Below, piece by piece: positions 30,804-39,807 of a stretch of DNA of 64,000 bases. Made by a program: the position numbers and the translations under genes. The notes under the pieces are model-generated. The model did not search any database. It worked only from the letters and a program-made list of their open reading frames with translations, and was not told the DNA's origin. The stretch comes from Agarivorans albus (GTDB lineage: Bacteria > Pseudomonadota > Gammaproteobacteria > Enterobacterales > Celerinatantimonadaceae): the NCBI RefSeq assembly GCF_019670105.1, contig NZ_AP023032.1:2350972-2414971 (forward strand), written 5' to 3'. The stretch's first letter is position 1. Each line of letters opens with the position of its first letter.

Positions 30804-31792
30804 GCAAAAAACAACTTGTTGTTTACTCATTTTTAGCACTGGGTATAGGTGCATTTTCTTATGGGCTAATTTATTGGCAAAAGCCGCTTAGTGAGCGGCT
30901 TTTTCAAGACTATAGCTCTAGGTTAAATAGAGTGCTTTCCATTTCAATAAAGGCTCCGAAACAAACACCTTCACTTCCGCAAATTTATTGGCGGGACTAC
31001 TTAAAAAAAGAGCCAGAGTTATCACTATCACTGCTAGACAGCATTACCCTTAAACACTGCGGATTAGACCAACTGGTTTTCGAGAAGAATTCGAGCTTAG
31101 GTAAACATGCTAGTGCCGACTACACGCTGGTTTGGCATATTGATTTGATAACTGGGCTACAAACTTGCTTAGCCAACAACCACCTAGATGCTCAGCTAAA
31201 AGCCTCGCTACAGCACATACTCGAAACAAAACGTGCAGTAATTAATGTTTACTGGCACAACTTTTTGGTTAACGAACTAAGCATTAGGCACTTGTGGTCT
31301 AGCCAACAAGCTATTGGCAAAAATCCGCTTCCTTCCTACCGAGCGCTTGCTACAAACTTAACAGAGTTGAGCCACATACATGGTGAGTTAGTCACCAGCC
31401 ACAGCATAAACAAGAAACAACTTCTGCGGTTAAGTGAAAAGCTGCAAAAAGGTGCAAGTATTTTGGCTCTCCTTCAAGAGCTTAATGCGACTAGTGCTTG
31501 GCTTAACAAGGTCACCATGGCGCTAGATGCTCGTCAATTCTCCTGCCAAGAAAGCAAAGCCGAATACGATATCTTACGTAACATTCTAACTAAGGTTTAT
31601 ACAGCAAATGTACAAGACTATCTTGCCGAGCTCGATCAAAGTGCCAATGCTGTTATAAATTCTTTGTCTCCACTAATGCAGCAGTCACACGCTGAACTGT
31701 TAGCTCGCGCAAGCGCTATACATTTAGAATTTAAACAGGCTAACCGCAAACACGTAAAACAATGGAAGCAAATACTCGATAGCTGTACGTGA
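30800..31792 (+). CDS. DUF3080 family protein
   Basis: 330 residues with an N-terminal membrane anchor (about 7-26) and a helical, mostly soluble remainder. The segment SLLDSITLKHCGLDQLVFEK, then NSSLGKHAS, is characteristic of DUF3080, a gammaproteobacterial family of unknown function. Translationally coupled to norM (ATGA overlap). No enzymatic motif is visible. Confidence 0.8.
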   Translation: MSKKQLVVYSFLALGIGAFSYGLIYWQKPLSERLFQDYSSRLNRVLSISIKAPKQTPSLPQIYWRDYLKKEPELSLSLLDSITLKHCGLDQLVFEKNSSLGKHASADYTLVWHIDLITGLQTCLANNHLDAQLKASLQHILETKRAVINVYWHNFLVNELSIRHLWSSQQAIGKNPLPSYRALATNLTELSHIHGELVTSHSINKKQLLRLSEKLQKGASILALLQELNATSAWLNKVTMALDARQFSCQESKAEYDILRNILTKVYTANVQDYLAELDQSANAVINSLSPLMQQSHAELLARASAIHLEFKQANRKHVKQWKQILDSCT

Positions 31793-31949
31793 GTTTAAAG
31801 CAACATCTTCTCATGCTTTTGAGTTTGTTTATGCTAATTACAGAAGCACTGTTTAATCATTGAACATTCAGTTCTCATAATCATTATCAGCAGTTGACGC
31901 ATGCCTGCAGTTACAGTACCTTTCTCGCCGTAGGTTAAAACCTCACAAT

Positions 31950-32026
31950 ACAACCGTAGCTCAGTTGGTTAGAGCACCACCTTGACATGGTGGGGGTCGG
32001 TGGTTCGAATCCACTCGGTTGTACCA
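31950..32026 (+). tRNA. tRNA-Val (GAC)
   Basis: 77 bases. Acceptor stem ACAACCG/CGGTTGT closes correctly and CCA is encoded. D-arm GCTC..GAGC, anticodon stem CCACC/GGTGG with loop TTGACAT giving anticodon GAC, and T-loop TTCGAAT. Confidence 0.97.
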
Positions 32027-32040
32027 AAATCTAAAACGAT

Positions 32041-32117
32041 ATTCGCGTAGCTCAGTTGGTTAGAGCACTACCTTGACATGGTAGGGGTCGGTGGTTCAAA
32101 TCCACTCGCGAATACCA
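32041..32117 (+). tRNA. tRNA-Val (GAC), second copy
   Basis: 77 bases, 14 bases after the first. Acceptor stem ATTCGCG/CGCGAAT, anticodon loop TTGACAT (GAC), T-loop TTCAAAT, encoded CCA. The body is nearly identical to the first copy but the acceptor stem is entirely different, so this is not a recent simple duplication. Confidence 0.97.
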
Positions 32118-32146
32118 CCTCTTAATAGTCTCTACTCTTTTATTTT

Positions 32147-32860
32147 TCATACAGCCTTTAAGTAATGTTGCTGAGTACGCGCTTGCGGTTCTAGGTTTAA
32201 ATTGCTTAAGTAAGCTTGCTGGCTTACCCGCCCTTGCTCTAAAAACACCATATAATCGGCTAAACGTTTAACCTCTTCTAAGTCATGGCTTACATATACA
32301 ACCGGAATCGAAAGCTGCTGGTGTAGTCTTTCTAAATAAGGAATGATCTCTTGTTTTAGAGTGGCGTCTAATGCTGATAGCGGTTCGTCCATTAACAATA
32401 GCTTTGGTGAACTTAGCAAAGCTCTAGCAATTGAAACACGCTGGCGTTCTCCTCCCGATAAACAGCTGGGTCTGCGTGTTAATAAATGTGAAATACTCAA
32501 TAATTCACAGGTATCGCTAATACTTACTTTTCGTTTTTCTGGACGTGTTAAGCGGTGACCAAACAACAAGTTTTGTTCTACATTTAGATGCGGAAATAAA
32601 CTGGCCTCTTGGAATACATAGCCAATTTCTCTTTGATGAGTAGCAAGATAGATCCCTTGCTTATCATCTTGCCAAACCTCACCATTAACCGAAAAATAAC
32701 CACCACTAAAACGATCTAAACCAGCCATTGCCCGTAAACACGAAGTTTTACCAGAACCCGAAGGGCCAAACAAAGCAGATACACCGGTTTGTGGCAAAGT
32801 AAGCTCAATGTTCAACGTAAAGTCATCACGCTGGCTGTGCAATTGCAATTCTAAGCACAT
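32147..32860 (-). CDS. modC: Molybdate ABC transporter ATPase (short form, no TOBE domain)
   Basis: 237 residues. Walker [10 protein letters not shown], signature [15 protein letters not shown], Walker [13 protein letters not shown] and switch YVSHDLEEV are all present. It ends soon after the ABC core, whereas E. coli ModC has about 352 residues with a C-terminal molybdate-binding TOBE (Mop) domain. Molybdate feedback on transport may therefore be missing or provided by ModE only. Overlaps modB by ten bases. No clear terminator is seen before the convergent tRNA genes. Confidence 0.92.
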   Translation of the reverse strand: MCLELQLHSQRDDFTLNIELTLPQTGVSALFGPSGSGKTSCLRAMAGLDRFSGGYFSVNGEVWQDDKQGIYLATHQREIGYVFQEASLFPHLNVEQNLLFGHRLTRPEKRKVSISDTCELLSISHLLTRRPSCLSGGERQRVSIARALLSSPKLLLMDEPLSALDATLKQEIIPYLERLHQQLSIPVVYVSHDLEEVKRLADYMVFLEQGRVSQQAYLSNLNLEPQARTQQHYLKAV

Positions 32861-33531
32861 AGTTTAAGCCTCTGTTTAGTAAAATCGTTCAAGCTGTAGA
32901 TAATGAGCAAAGCAACAAATGAAAACACCAACATTCCGCCCGCTAACCAATGCGCTTGACCATATTCTAATGCCTCAACATGGTTATATATTTCTATCGA
33001 CATCACTCGCGTTTCACCTGGAATATTGCCGCCAATCATAAGCACTACGCCAAACTCTCCAATGGTGTGGCAAAAGCCCAAAATAGCAGCGGCAAAAAAT
33101 CCTGGCCTAGCAAGCGGAAAAGCGACTTTCCAAAACACTCGCCAAGGACTAGCACGTAATGTCATAGCTACTTCTAAGGGGCGTTTACCTATTGCTTCAA
33201 AAGCATTTTGCATGGGCTGCACAACAAACGGTAAGGTATGCACTACACAGGCAATCACAATGCCAGTGAAGGTGAATGGCAATCGCCCTACTCCTAGTTG
33301 CTCAGATAAACTGCCTAAAGGGCCGTTTGGGCCAAGCAGCAATAGTAGATAAAAACCCAATACAGTTGGCGGTAGCACTAGCGGCAACGCAAACATTGCA
33401 CCTATTAGTGACTTTAAAGACGATTGAGTTTGCGACATCCACCACGCCAATGGCGTGGCAATAATCAATAACACCAAAGTAACAACACAGGCCAACTTAA
33501 GCGTTAGATAAACCACTGTTATATCCGGCAT
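32851..33531 (-). CDS. modB: Molybdate ABC transporter permease
   Basis: 226 residues from ATG 33531, supported by an AAAGGAGTG ribosome site eight bases upstream; an in-frame start at 33573 would overlap modA. Five or six membrane helices; [19 protein letters not shown] and the EAA loop [23 protein letters not shown] region ([16 protein letters not shown]) are typical, as is [11 protein letters not shown]. Forms the molybdate channel with ModC. Confidence 0.94.
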   Translation of the reverse strand: MPDITVVYLTLKLACVVTLVLLIIATPLAWWMSQTQSSLKSLIGAMFALPLVLPPTVLGFYLLLLLGPNGPLGSLSEQLGVGRLPFTFTGIVIACVVHTLPFVVQPMQNAFEAIGKRPLEVAMTLRASPWRVFWKVAFPLARPGFFAAAILGFCHTIGEFGVVLMIGGNIPGETRVMSIEIYNHVEALEYGQAHWLAGGMLVFSFVALLIIYSLNDFTKQRLKLCA

Positions 33532-33553
33532 ATAGCACTCCTTTGCCATTTGA

Positions 33554-34321
33554 CTACTTAACGTCGTATCCAAAATCTTTAATTAGCTGCTTAGATTGTT
33601 CTGTTTGCAAATAAGCTAAAAATTGTTTTGCGGCTGCATTGTTACTGCCTTGCTTAAGTAACACTGCGTCTTGTTTAATTGGTGAGTACAGCTCATTTGG
33701 CACTAACCATAGCGAGCCGCCATTTAACTGCTTATCAACGAGTACTTGGGATAAAGCAACAAAACCGAGATCAACAGCGCCAGAACTAATTTGTTGGTAG
33801 GTTTGTCCAACAGATTGCCCCTCTACAAATTTAGGCTCAAGTTTGTTGTAAACGCTAAGATTTTTCATTGCGCTAACCGCGGCAGCCCCATAGGGAGCCG
33901 TTTTAGGGTTACAAATAGCGATATGCGTTAATTCTTCTTTTAGTATTTCACCTTTGCCATCCACTAACTCCGGGTTGTTCGACCACAGCACCAAGGTTCC
34001 TAGGGCATAGGTAAACTGGCTACTTGGCTCTGCCAATCCCTCTTCCACTAATAAACTAGGTCGTTGTTGGTCTGCGGCTAAAAATACTTCAAATGGCGCA
34101 CCATTTTTAATCTGTGCATATAACTTACCCGTTGAACCAGCAGACACTTGAACGTGATGCCCGGTTTCTTTTTGGTAGTGATCGACCAAGGCCAAAACAG
34201 GTTTATAAAAATTTGCAGCAACAGCTACTTTAATCTCTGCCGCTTGAAGGCTTGTTACCTTTAGTATTGCTACAACCAGTAAAACCCAACTAACACATAG
34301 CTTGCTTAATAGTTTTTTCAT
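33554..34321 (-). CDS. modA: Molybdate-binding periplasmic protein
   Basis: 255 residues. Signal peptide 1-28 (ending LQAA), mature start EIKVAVAANFYKP. Ligand-pocket stretches SAGSTGKLYAQI and AICNPKTAPYGAAA are typical of ModA. Binds molybdate or tungstate in the periplasm. The modE stop lies 16 bases upstream, so modE-modA-modB-modC is one operon. Confidence 0.95.
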   Translation of the reverse strand: MKKLLSKLCVSWVLLVVAILKVTSLQAAEIKVAVAANFYKPVLALVDHYQKETGHHVQVSAGSTGKLYAQIKNGAPFEVFLAADQQRPSLLVEEGLAEPSSQFTYALGTLVLWSNNPELVDGKGEILKEELTHIAICNPKTAPYGAAAVSAMKNLSVYNKLEPKFVEGQSVGQTYQQISSGAVDLGFVALSQVLVDKQLNGGSLWLVPNELYSPIKQDAVLLKQGSNNAAAKQFLAYLQTEQSKQLIKDFGYDVK

Positions 34322-34337
34322 TACTACTTCCTAGAGT

Positions 34338-35174
34338 TTAATAACTACAAATAATGACTGCGGATGCACTAAAAGAGACGGCTACTTGGCACTGCTCTTT
34401 TATGTCGAGTTGTTCCTCAAGTACACTTGGAACAATAGCGGATAAGTTTTTTTGTTCAGCCAGCTGGACACTAATATCCAAGTTGTCTGGCCCTTTGTTT
34501 ATGCGGCTAACCCGCCCTACAAATTGGTTAGTATTACTTTTGGCGGTGTCTGCACCTTTGCGTATGCTTACTTGAGAGGCTTTTATCAAGCACAATACTT
34601 CACTTCCCAACGTAAGATTTAACTCTTCTACAGATTCCATAGACAGTAAGGCGTTAACGGTTAGTTGGCGGCTTATTGCCACTTTAACCAAACAGTTGAC
34701 TGATTTTTTATCAATCAATACAACTTGGCCGAGTAGTTGATTTCTTGCGCTGCAACGCAAACTCATACGGCGCATTAGCTGTCTAAATTCAACTACGTTT
34801 AGCTGCTCATCACAGGGTTCGTTAATTTTCGGCTTCAATTGTTCAAAAGCTTGTTGGTACTCAAGCTCTAAGGCTCGGTATAAACTTAACAGGCCAATTC
34901 CGTAATCGGTCAGCTGAGTTCCACCTCCATGTTTACCGCCACTTTTTTTAATGACCAAAGGATGTTCAGATAAGTTGTTAATTGCATCTAGCGCATCCCA
35001 AGCTGCTTTATAAGACATAGGAATAGACTTGGCTGCTGCACTTAGAGAACCGTATTCAGTAATGGCCTCTAAAAGCTTTATTCGTTTATCACTAAGAAAT
35101 GGACCTAGCTCACTACAAAGCTTAATTTTTCCCATCAGTGGTTGGTTGGTATGATTAAGTTCTCTTAAGGTCAT
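34338..35174 (-). CDS. modE: Molybdate-responsive transcription regulator
   Basis: 278 residues. N-terminal winged helix-turn-helix (about 20-125) with GSLSAAAKSIPMSYKAAWDALD and the glycine-rich wing SGGKHGGGTQL. Two Mop-like molybdate-binding modules follow (about 140-275; first SARNQLLGQV, second NQFVGRVSRI). With molybdate bound, ModE represses mod transport genes and can affect Mo enzymes. It is first in the mod operon, so it likely represses itself through the site at 35357-35380. Confidence 0.95.
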   Translation of the reverse strand: MTLRELNHTNQPLMGKIKLCSELGPFLSDKRIKLLEAITEYGSLSAAAKSIPMSYKAAWDALDAINNLSEHPLVIKKSGGKHGGGTQLTDYGIGLLSLYRALELEYQQAFEQLKPKINEPCDEQLNVVEFRQLMRRMSLRCSARNQLLGQVVLIDKKSVNCLVKVAISRQLTVNALLSMESVEELNLTLGSEVLCLIKASQVSIRKGADTAKSNTNQFVGRVSRINKGPDNLDISVQLAEQKNLSAIVPSVLEEQLDIKEQCQVAVSFSASAVIICSY

Positions 35175-35356
35175 ATTCGCACCTATACAACGCCTTTAGG
35201 CGCTTAGTTAAATTGAACAAATGCGAACTAAACGCACCGTTAGTTAACTTATTGCAAGCACGACGCCAACCAACAAATATCGTTAAGAAGCCCTTTAATA
35301 CTGGGGTTAAGCAACAAAGTAAGGTGACCGATAGCTGTAGCGAAGTTAACAAACTA

Positions 35357-35380
35357 CGCTGTATTGTTGGGTATATAACG
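35357..35380. promoter_or_regulatory. Putative ModE operator
   Basis: Imperfect palindrome: left arm CGCTGTAT, right arm ATATAACG (inverse CGTTATAT), matching six of eight bases. It resembles the TATAT-type ModE box and lies upstream of modE within the gene-free stretch 35175-35433, about 180 bases before the start codon. Confidence 0.5.
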
Positions 35381-35395
35381 AAGATCTAAAACAAG

Positions 35396-35424
35396 AAAAA
35401 AAGGGCTAACTTAATTAGCCCTTT
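35396..35424 (-). terminator. Rho-independent terminator after nifQ
   Basis: Stem AAAGGGCTAA/TTAGCCCTTT with five-base loop; on the minus strand followed by a T-run. It ends the nifB-fdxN-nifQ transcript. Confidence 0.9.
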
Positions 35425-35433
35425 GAAACAGTT

Positions 35434-36060
35434 TTAATCAACAAAGCATTCGGAATAGGATGAACATTCCTGACAACTAGGTGCTCTGCAAACGTAGTCC
35501 CCACCTTGTTGGCAAAGCTGACGGTAAAAAAAACGTTTCCAGCGCATATTGTTAGTATTTTGCTGATGTAATAACGGAAAGTTGTACTTAAGTAATTCAC
35601 CAAGTTCACTACGATTGCGCAGCCCTAAGCTATGCCAAAGGTGCGATTGAGATAAACAGGCAGTGGCCACAATAATTGCCATTTGAAAGGCAAAAGGCAC
35701 TTTGTCGTTGCAATGAGCAAATAGCAGCGCGCTCAGCTCGTTGCGTTCTTGCATGCGTAGTTCAAATACTTCTTCTAGTACTTGAGCGCGTTTACGCAAA
35801 CCCGCTTTATAAGGCTGTTTCCACAAAAGCTCTTGTTTACTAATATCGTCACTAGCAATAGTCCGTTTTAAGTCCATATAACTGGCATTATCTAAGCCAA
35901 GACCATAAGGCAGTTCGGCTTGGCCATTTAATTGGCTATGAATGATCAACTTAAACCAATTTCTATTGTGCATAGACATAGGCGGGCAAACCCGAGATAA
36001 AGCTTGTTGCCACTCTGTACCTATAAAACTAGTGGTTTCTTGAAGAGTTTGTATTTCCAT
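35434..36060 (-). CDS. nifQ: NifQ, molybdenum donor for FeMo-cofactor synthesis
   Basis: 208 residues. The C-terminus holds the NifQ signature MRWKRFFYRQLCQQGG followed by a C-x4-C-x2-C-x5-C cluster (CRAPSCQECSSYSEC), which binds a Mo-Fe-S cluster. NifQ passes molybdenum to NifEN/NifH during FeMo-co assembly. Last in nifB-fdxN-nifQ, nine bases downstream of the ferredoxin, and next to the molybdate uptake operon. Confidence 0.93.
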   Translation of the reverse strand: MEIQTLQETTSFIGTEWQQALSRVCPPMSMHNRNWFKLIIHSQLNGQAELPYGLGLDNASYMDLKRTIASDDISKQELLWKQPYKAGLRKRAQVLEEVFELRMQERNELSALLFAHCNDKVPFAFQMAIIVATACLSQSHLWHSLGLRNRSELGELLKYNFPLLHQQNTNNMRWKRFFYRQLCQQGGDYVCRAPSCQECSSYSECFVD

Positions 36061-36068
36061 AAACGCTC

Positions 36069-36332
36069 CTAACTTAAGGCAATAACGTTAGCTTCTTGGG
36101 GTAAACCGGTTAACGAACCAGGAGGATTTAACGCACAACCGTTTGCATCAACAATGGCGTTTTCAACGGGGCAAATATGAGCACATTGAGCACCATTAAC
36201 ATTGTTTGAACACTCATCACAGCGGTGTGCAATAACTGCAAATTGTTTATCGCCACTGGTAATGGCTTTACTGGGGCAAACTTCTTTACAGGCGTAACAC
36301 GCTATACATGATTTAGTAATTGATAAGGCCAT
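36069..36332 (-). CDS. fdxN: Nif-associated 2[4Fe-4S] ferredoxin
   Basis: 87 residues. First cluster motif CIACYACKEVCP, second CDECSNNVNGAQCAHICP, with the extended spacing inside the second motif seen in nif-linked ferredoxins. It probably supplies electrons to NifB or nitrogenase. Its ATG overlaps the nifB stop (TAATG), so it is translationally coupled to nifB. Confidence 0.9.
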   Translation of the reverse strand: MALSITKSCIACYACKEVCPSKAITSGDKQFAVIAHRCDECSNNVNGAQCAHICPVENAIVDANGCALNPPGSLTGLPQEANVIALS

Positions 36333-37648
36333 TAGCTACACTCTCCCATGCTACAGCTAGATTTGCTTGTGGTTGCCTGTTGCGCAGCTAACTGTTGTTG
36401 AAGATCTTCAAGAGCGCCCCGTATATCCCGTAGGGCATAATCGGTGTTTGCTTTTACGTTCATTGCAGACAACTCCAGCTGCGGAGCATGGCCAATTCGA
36501 CTACACAAAATTGTGTCGACGTGTTTTAGTTGGCTTAAATCTTTAACTGCGGAGTCATCGCACTGCTCACTACCTTGGCAATACTGCTGCCAAGAAAAGT
36601 CATCTAACTGAGTAATCTCGTCTGCGCTTACTCGGTACATAGAAAACTGCGTGGCGTGGCCAAAATGCTGGTCAATCAAGCTCAAACTACTACTAGCAAT
36701 AGCAACCTGTATCGACCTTGCTACCTGTGCTGGCTCACTATTCTCGAGCGCAGCCAAATCTATGTCTTGGCCTAACTTACCTACTGCGTCAGCGCGGCAT
36801 TGCTGGCAATGAGTCATTTGCTGCATACTCTGACCGGCTTGCTCTCTAGCAAGGTTTAGCTCTTGTTTGGTGGGTTCTCGCTGACCCATTAAACCAAAGT
36901 AAGTACCGTGTGCTGGATCAGAGATTAGCGGCATAATGTTATGAATAAAGGCACCATATCTACCCAATTCTTTAGCCAGCGATTCAATATGGAAATCGTT
37001 GATCCCTGGGATCAATACCGTATTAACTTTTACTAGCATCCCCGCCTTAATAGCCGCTTCTAAACCCAGTAATTGGCGATCAATTAGAGTTTGCGCTGCT
37101 TCTCTGCCCCTCAAGCGACGTTGGTTGAAATACACCCAAGGGTATATACGTTGGCCAATATCAGCATCAATACAGTTAATGGTAATGGTTAAATGCCTAA
37201 CGCCTGCTTCCATCAGCGACTCAAGTTGATCAGCTAAGGCCAAACCATTAGTAGAAACACACAGATGAACATCAGTATCTACTTTCTCTATGGCCTTTAA
37301 ACTCGCCAAAGTAGCCTTGGGATTGGCCAAAGGGTCTCCTGGCCCAGCAATACCTACCACTTGAGTTTCTGGAACATGCTTTTTAACTTTTACAAAACGC
37401 TTTACTGCAGCTGCTGGAGAAAGCAACTTCGAGACGACTCCGGGTCGGGTTTCATTACTGCAATCAAATTTTCGATTGCAGTAATTACATTGAATATTAC
37501 AAGCAGGCGCTACAGGTAAATGTATTCGGGCATACTGATGGCCTGCTTTTGAAAAGCACGGATGTTTTGCTACTAAAGCAGCTTGTTTACTGGCTTGTGC
37601 GCTTAACGGATTCTCTCCATTGGCTTGCTTAAGTGGTTGTATTGTCAT
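36332..37648 (-). CDS. nifB: Nitrogenase cofactor biosynthesis protein NifB
   Basis: 438 residues. Radical SAM core with CNIQCNYCNRKFDC (CX3CX2C plus extra cysteine), AGPGDPLAN and later Fe-S ligand cysteines (CQQCRADAVG). A C-terminal NifX/NafY-like domain (about 315-415) is fused, as in other gammaproteobacteria. It builds NifB-co, the 8Fe-9S-C precursor of FeMo-co. A readable sigma-54 promoter and NifA site lie upstream; SD AAGGAAG before the ATG. Confidence 0.97.
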   Translation of the reverse strand: MTIQPLKQANGENPLSAQASKQAALVAKHPCFSKAGHQYARIHLPVAPACNIQCNYCNRKFDCSNETRPGVVSKLLSPAAAVKRFVKVKKHVPETQVVGIAGPGDPLANPKATLASLKAIEKVDTDVHLCVSTNGLALADQLESLMEAGVRHLTITINCIDADIGQRIYPWVYFNQRRLRGREAAQTLIDRQLLGLEAAIKAGMLVKVNTVLIPGINDFHIESLAKELGRYGAFIHNIMPLISDPAHGTYFGLMGQREPTKQELNLAREQAGQSMQQMTHCQQCRADAVGKLGQDIDLAALENSEPAQVARSIQVAIASSSLSLIDQHFGHATQFSMYRVSADEITQLDDFSWQQYCQGSEQCDDSAVKDLSQLKHVDTILCSRIGHAPQLELSAMNVKANTDYALRDIRGALEDLQQQLAAQQATTSKSSCSMGECS

Positions 37649-37684
37649 GAAAAGCTTCCTTGTACACTACTATATAGGTAGTTT

Positions 37685-37700
37685 TGCAAGTGCTGTTCCA
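37685..37700 (-). promoter_or_regulatory. Sigma-54 promoter of nifB-fdxN-nifQ
   Basis: On the minus strand TGGAACAGCACTTGCA, which fits TGGCAC-N5-TTGCW with one mismatch and the strict GG-N10-GC spacing. It lies 37 bases before the nifB start. Confidence 0.85.
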
Positions 37701-37771
37701 AGTATCTTTTTCTTTAAATACAGTTACTTAAAACGAACAAACACCTTAAAAGTAAGCTTGTATGTCGTATT

Positions 37772-37787
37772 TGTTGTAAACACGACA
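37772..37787 (-). promoter_or_regulatory. NifA upstream activator site of nifB
   Basis: Exact TGT-N10-ACA (plus strand TGTTGTAAACACGACA), 71 bases upstream of the sigma-54 element. Only 150 bases separate the two flanking genes. Confidence 0.8.
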
Positions 37788-37798
37788 GAGTGGCGGCG

Positions 37799-38260
37799 TT
37801 AATCGCAGATAAACTTTGCCATCTCTTTATAACTAATGTGGTAGCTAATATCCCTCATTAACAGCCATTTATATACAATGACCTGATTGCTCCGAGATGC
37901 TGATTGCAGTAATACCGAGAAGGTAAAAGGACCTTTAAGTCGCCCATTGTCGATGCTGTAGTAGGATTTCTGGATTTTAAAGGTACAAACAAAGTGGCCT
38001 GCATTTGATTGCTTAGCAAAGTCACCCCAAACAACCAACAGAAGCTTGGCTTGGGGTAACAAAGATGAAGGCAGATTATGCAAAGCAAAAGCGGCTAGGT
38101 CATAACAAAAGCCATGACCATCACGTAAGGTTTCAGCCGGAGTTTTCCACCAGAAGCCATTTAAAGCGGCTTGCTTACGCTGTTGTTGATTTGTATAGCT
38201 AAGCCGCTGTTGTATAAACTGGCATAGGTCGGTTACATCGCTAAATGCCAGCTTTTCCAT
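37799..38260 (-). CDS. Transglutaminase-like cysteine-protease-fold protein coupled to nifLA
   Basis: 153 residues, no signal peptide or membrane helix. A Cys-His-Asp triad in papain/transglutaminase order is visible: C52 in DGHGFCYDLAAF, H89 in NAGHFVCTF and D104 in YYSIDNGRL. The spacing resembles transglutaminase-like domains of bacterial arylamine-transferase or peptidase type. I do not recognise it as a named nif gene. Its ATG overlaps the nifA stop in TAATG, so it is the third cistron of nifL-nifA-orf. A role in regulating NifL/NifA or nitrogenase is possible but unproven. Confidence 0.7.
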   Translation of the reverse strand: MEKLAFSDVTDLCQFIQQRLSYTNQQQRKQAALNGFWWKTPAETLRDGHGFCYDLAAFALHNLPSSLLPQAKLLLVVWGDFAKQSNAGHFVCTFKIQKSYYSIDNGRLKGPFTFSVLLQSASRSNQVIVYKWLLMRDISYHISYKEMAKFICD

Positions 38261-39807
38261 TAAAGCTGTCTAACGTTAATATTCATTACTTGAATACGAT
38301 AAGCTATTTGCCTTGGTGTCATATTGAGCAAGCGGGCTGCTTTAGCTTGCACCCATCCAGCTTGCTCTAAGGCTGCAATAACTCGCTCCCTCTCGTCCAT
38401 TTCTTGGCTTTCCAAGTTAACTTTTTCGATGCTTGGCCGTGGACTTATTTTAGGGCCATCTAAACCATCGATAACAATTAAATCTTGATCAATTACCCCA
38501 CTTTCGCTCATCACCGATGCGCGTTCGAGCAGGTTCTCCAACTGACGAACATTACCGGGCCAGTCATAGGCCATCATCATACGAATGGCGCCATCGGTAA
38601 GTTGTAGCTTGCGCCGTTGTTGTTTAGCCAGCTTTTCAATCAAAAACTCGGCTAAGTCGGGTAAGTCTTCTATCCTGTCACGCAGCGGTGGCGGGAACAT
38701 AGGCATAACATTTAGTCGGTAATACAAATCTTCGCGAAAACGATCTTGCTTAACCTCTTCTTCTAGGTTTCGATTTGTTGCCGCCAAGATACGCACATCG
38801 ACGTTAATGGTTTGGGTACTGCCTACCCGCTCAAACTCGCCTTCCTGTAATACTCGCAGTAATTTGGCTTGAAAGGCTGAAGAAATTTCACCAATTTCAT
38901 CTAAAAACAAAGTGCCACCGTCAGCCATTTCAAAACGGCCTTTGCGTTGTTTTACCGCTCCGGTGAACGCGCCCTTTTCATGACCAAACAACTCCGACTC
39001 CAACAAGTTGTCGGGTAAGGCTGCGCAGTTAAGCTTGATAAAAGGTCCGGTAGCTCTGGGCGAATTATAGTGAATAGCATTGGCAATAAGCTCTTTACCG
39101 GTGCCGGACTCACCGCGTATAAGTACCGTACTATCCCATTTAGACACCAAGCGAATTTGCTCAAACACTCTGCGCATTACCCGAGAATGACCAACGATGT
39201 TGTCCATACTGTAGTTGCTTCTTACTTTACGCCTTAACCTGTCACGTTCAGCTTCTAGTTGATCGGTTTGTACGGCAACGTCTTTGGCAAGCAATACACT
39301 TTTTGCAATTAGGTTTGCGGTCATCTCCAAAAACCGGGTAAACAAAGCTAGTTTTTCTGGAGCATCTATTTGTGGTTGAGCGGCTAGTACGCCTAATACT
39401 TCATTGGATTTCTTAATCGGTACCGCAATAAATGGTAAATCTAATGCATACAAATCAAGTTTATCTGCAAAGCGTAAATCATTAGACACTTTGCTTAAAA
39501 CAATAGGCTGTTTCTGTGTTAATACAGTACCAACAATGCCCTCGCCTGGTCGATAACGAATGTTTTTAGCAACACTATCGTTGGCATGATTCGGCGTGTG
39601 CACCGTATCAACACTAAGCATTTGTTCGTTTTCGGCAATGAGCGCTAACATTGCATGCTGTAACATGGCTTTGTCGTGCAACACTTGCAGCACTTTGTTT
39701 ACGCTTTGTTTGTAATCCAAGCTATTGGTTAATACGCTACTTACGTCGTACAAGGCTGCCAAGTGTTGCTCGGCGATATGTGATTCGCGTTTTGTTGAAT
39801 AGTCCAT
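38260..39807 (-). CDS. nifA: Nif-specific sigma-54 activator NifA
   Basis: 515 residues. N-terminal GAF domain (about 20-180), AAA+ core with Walker A GESGTGKE, the sigma-54-contacting GAFTGA motif (in [18 protein letters not shown]) and Walker [11 protein letters not shown], and a C-terminal Fis-type helix-turn-helix ([18 protein letters not shown]). The CX4C linker of oxygen-sensitive alpha-proteobacterial NifA is absent, fitting control by NifL instead. Activates nif promoters through TGT-N10-ACA sites. Start overlaps the nifL stop (TAATG). Confidence 0.97.
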   Translation of the reverse strand: MDYSTKRESHIAEQHLAALYDVSSVLTNSLDYKQSVNKVLQVLHDKAMLQHAMLALIAENEQMLSVDTVHTPNHANDSVAKNIRYRPGEGIVGTVLTQKQPIVLSKVSNDLRFADKLDLYALDLPFIAVPIKKSNEVLGVLAAQPQIDAPEKLALFTRFLEMTANLIAKSVLLAKDVAVQTDQLEAERDRLRRKVRSNYSMDNIVGHSRVMRRVFEQIRLVSKWDSTVLIRGESGTGKELIANAIHYNSPRATGPFIKLNCAALPDNLLESELFGHEKGAFTGAVKQRKGRFEMADGGTLFLDEIGEISSAFQAKLLRVLQEGEFERVGSTQTINVDVRILAATNRNLEEEVKQDRFREDLYYRLNVMPMFPPPLRDRIEDLPDLAEFLIEKLAKQQRRKLQLTDGAIRMMMAYDWPGNVRQLENLLERASVMSESGVIDQDLIVIDGLDGPKISPRPSIEKVNLESQEMDERERVIAALEQAGWVQAKAARLLNMTPRQIAYRIQVMNINVRQL

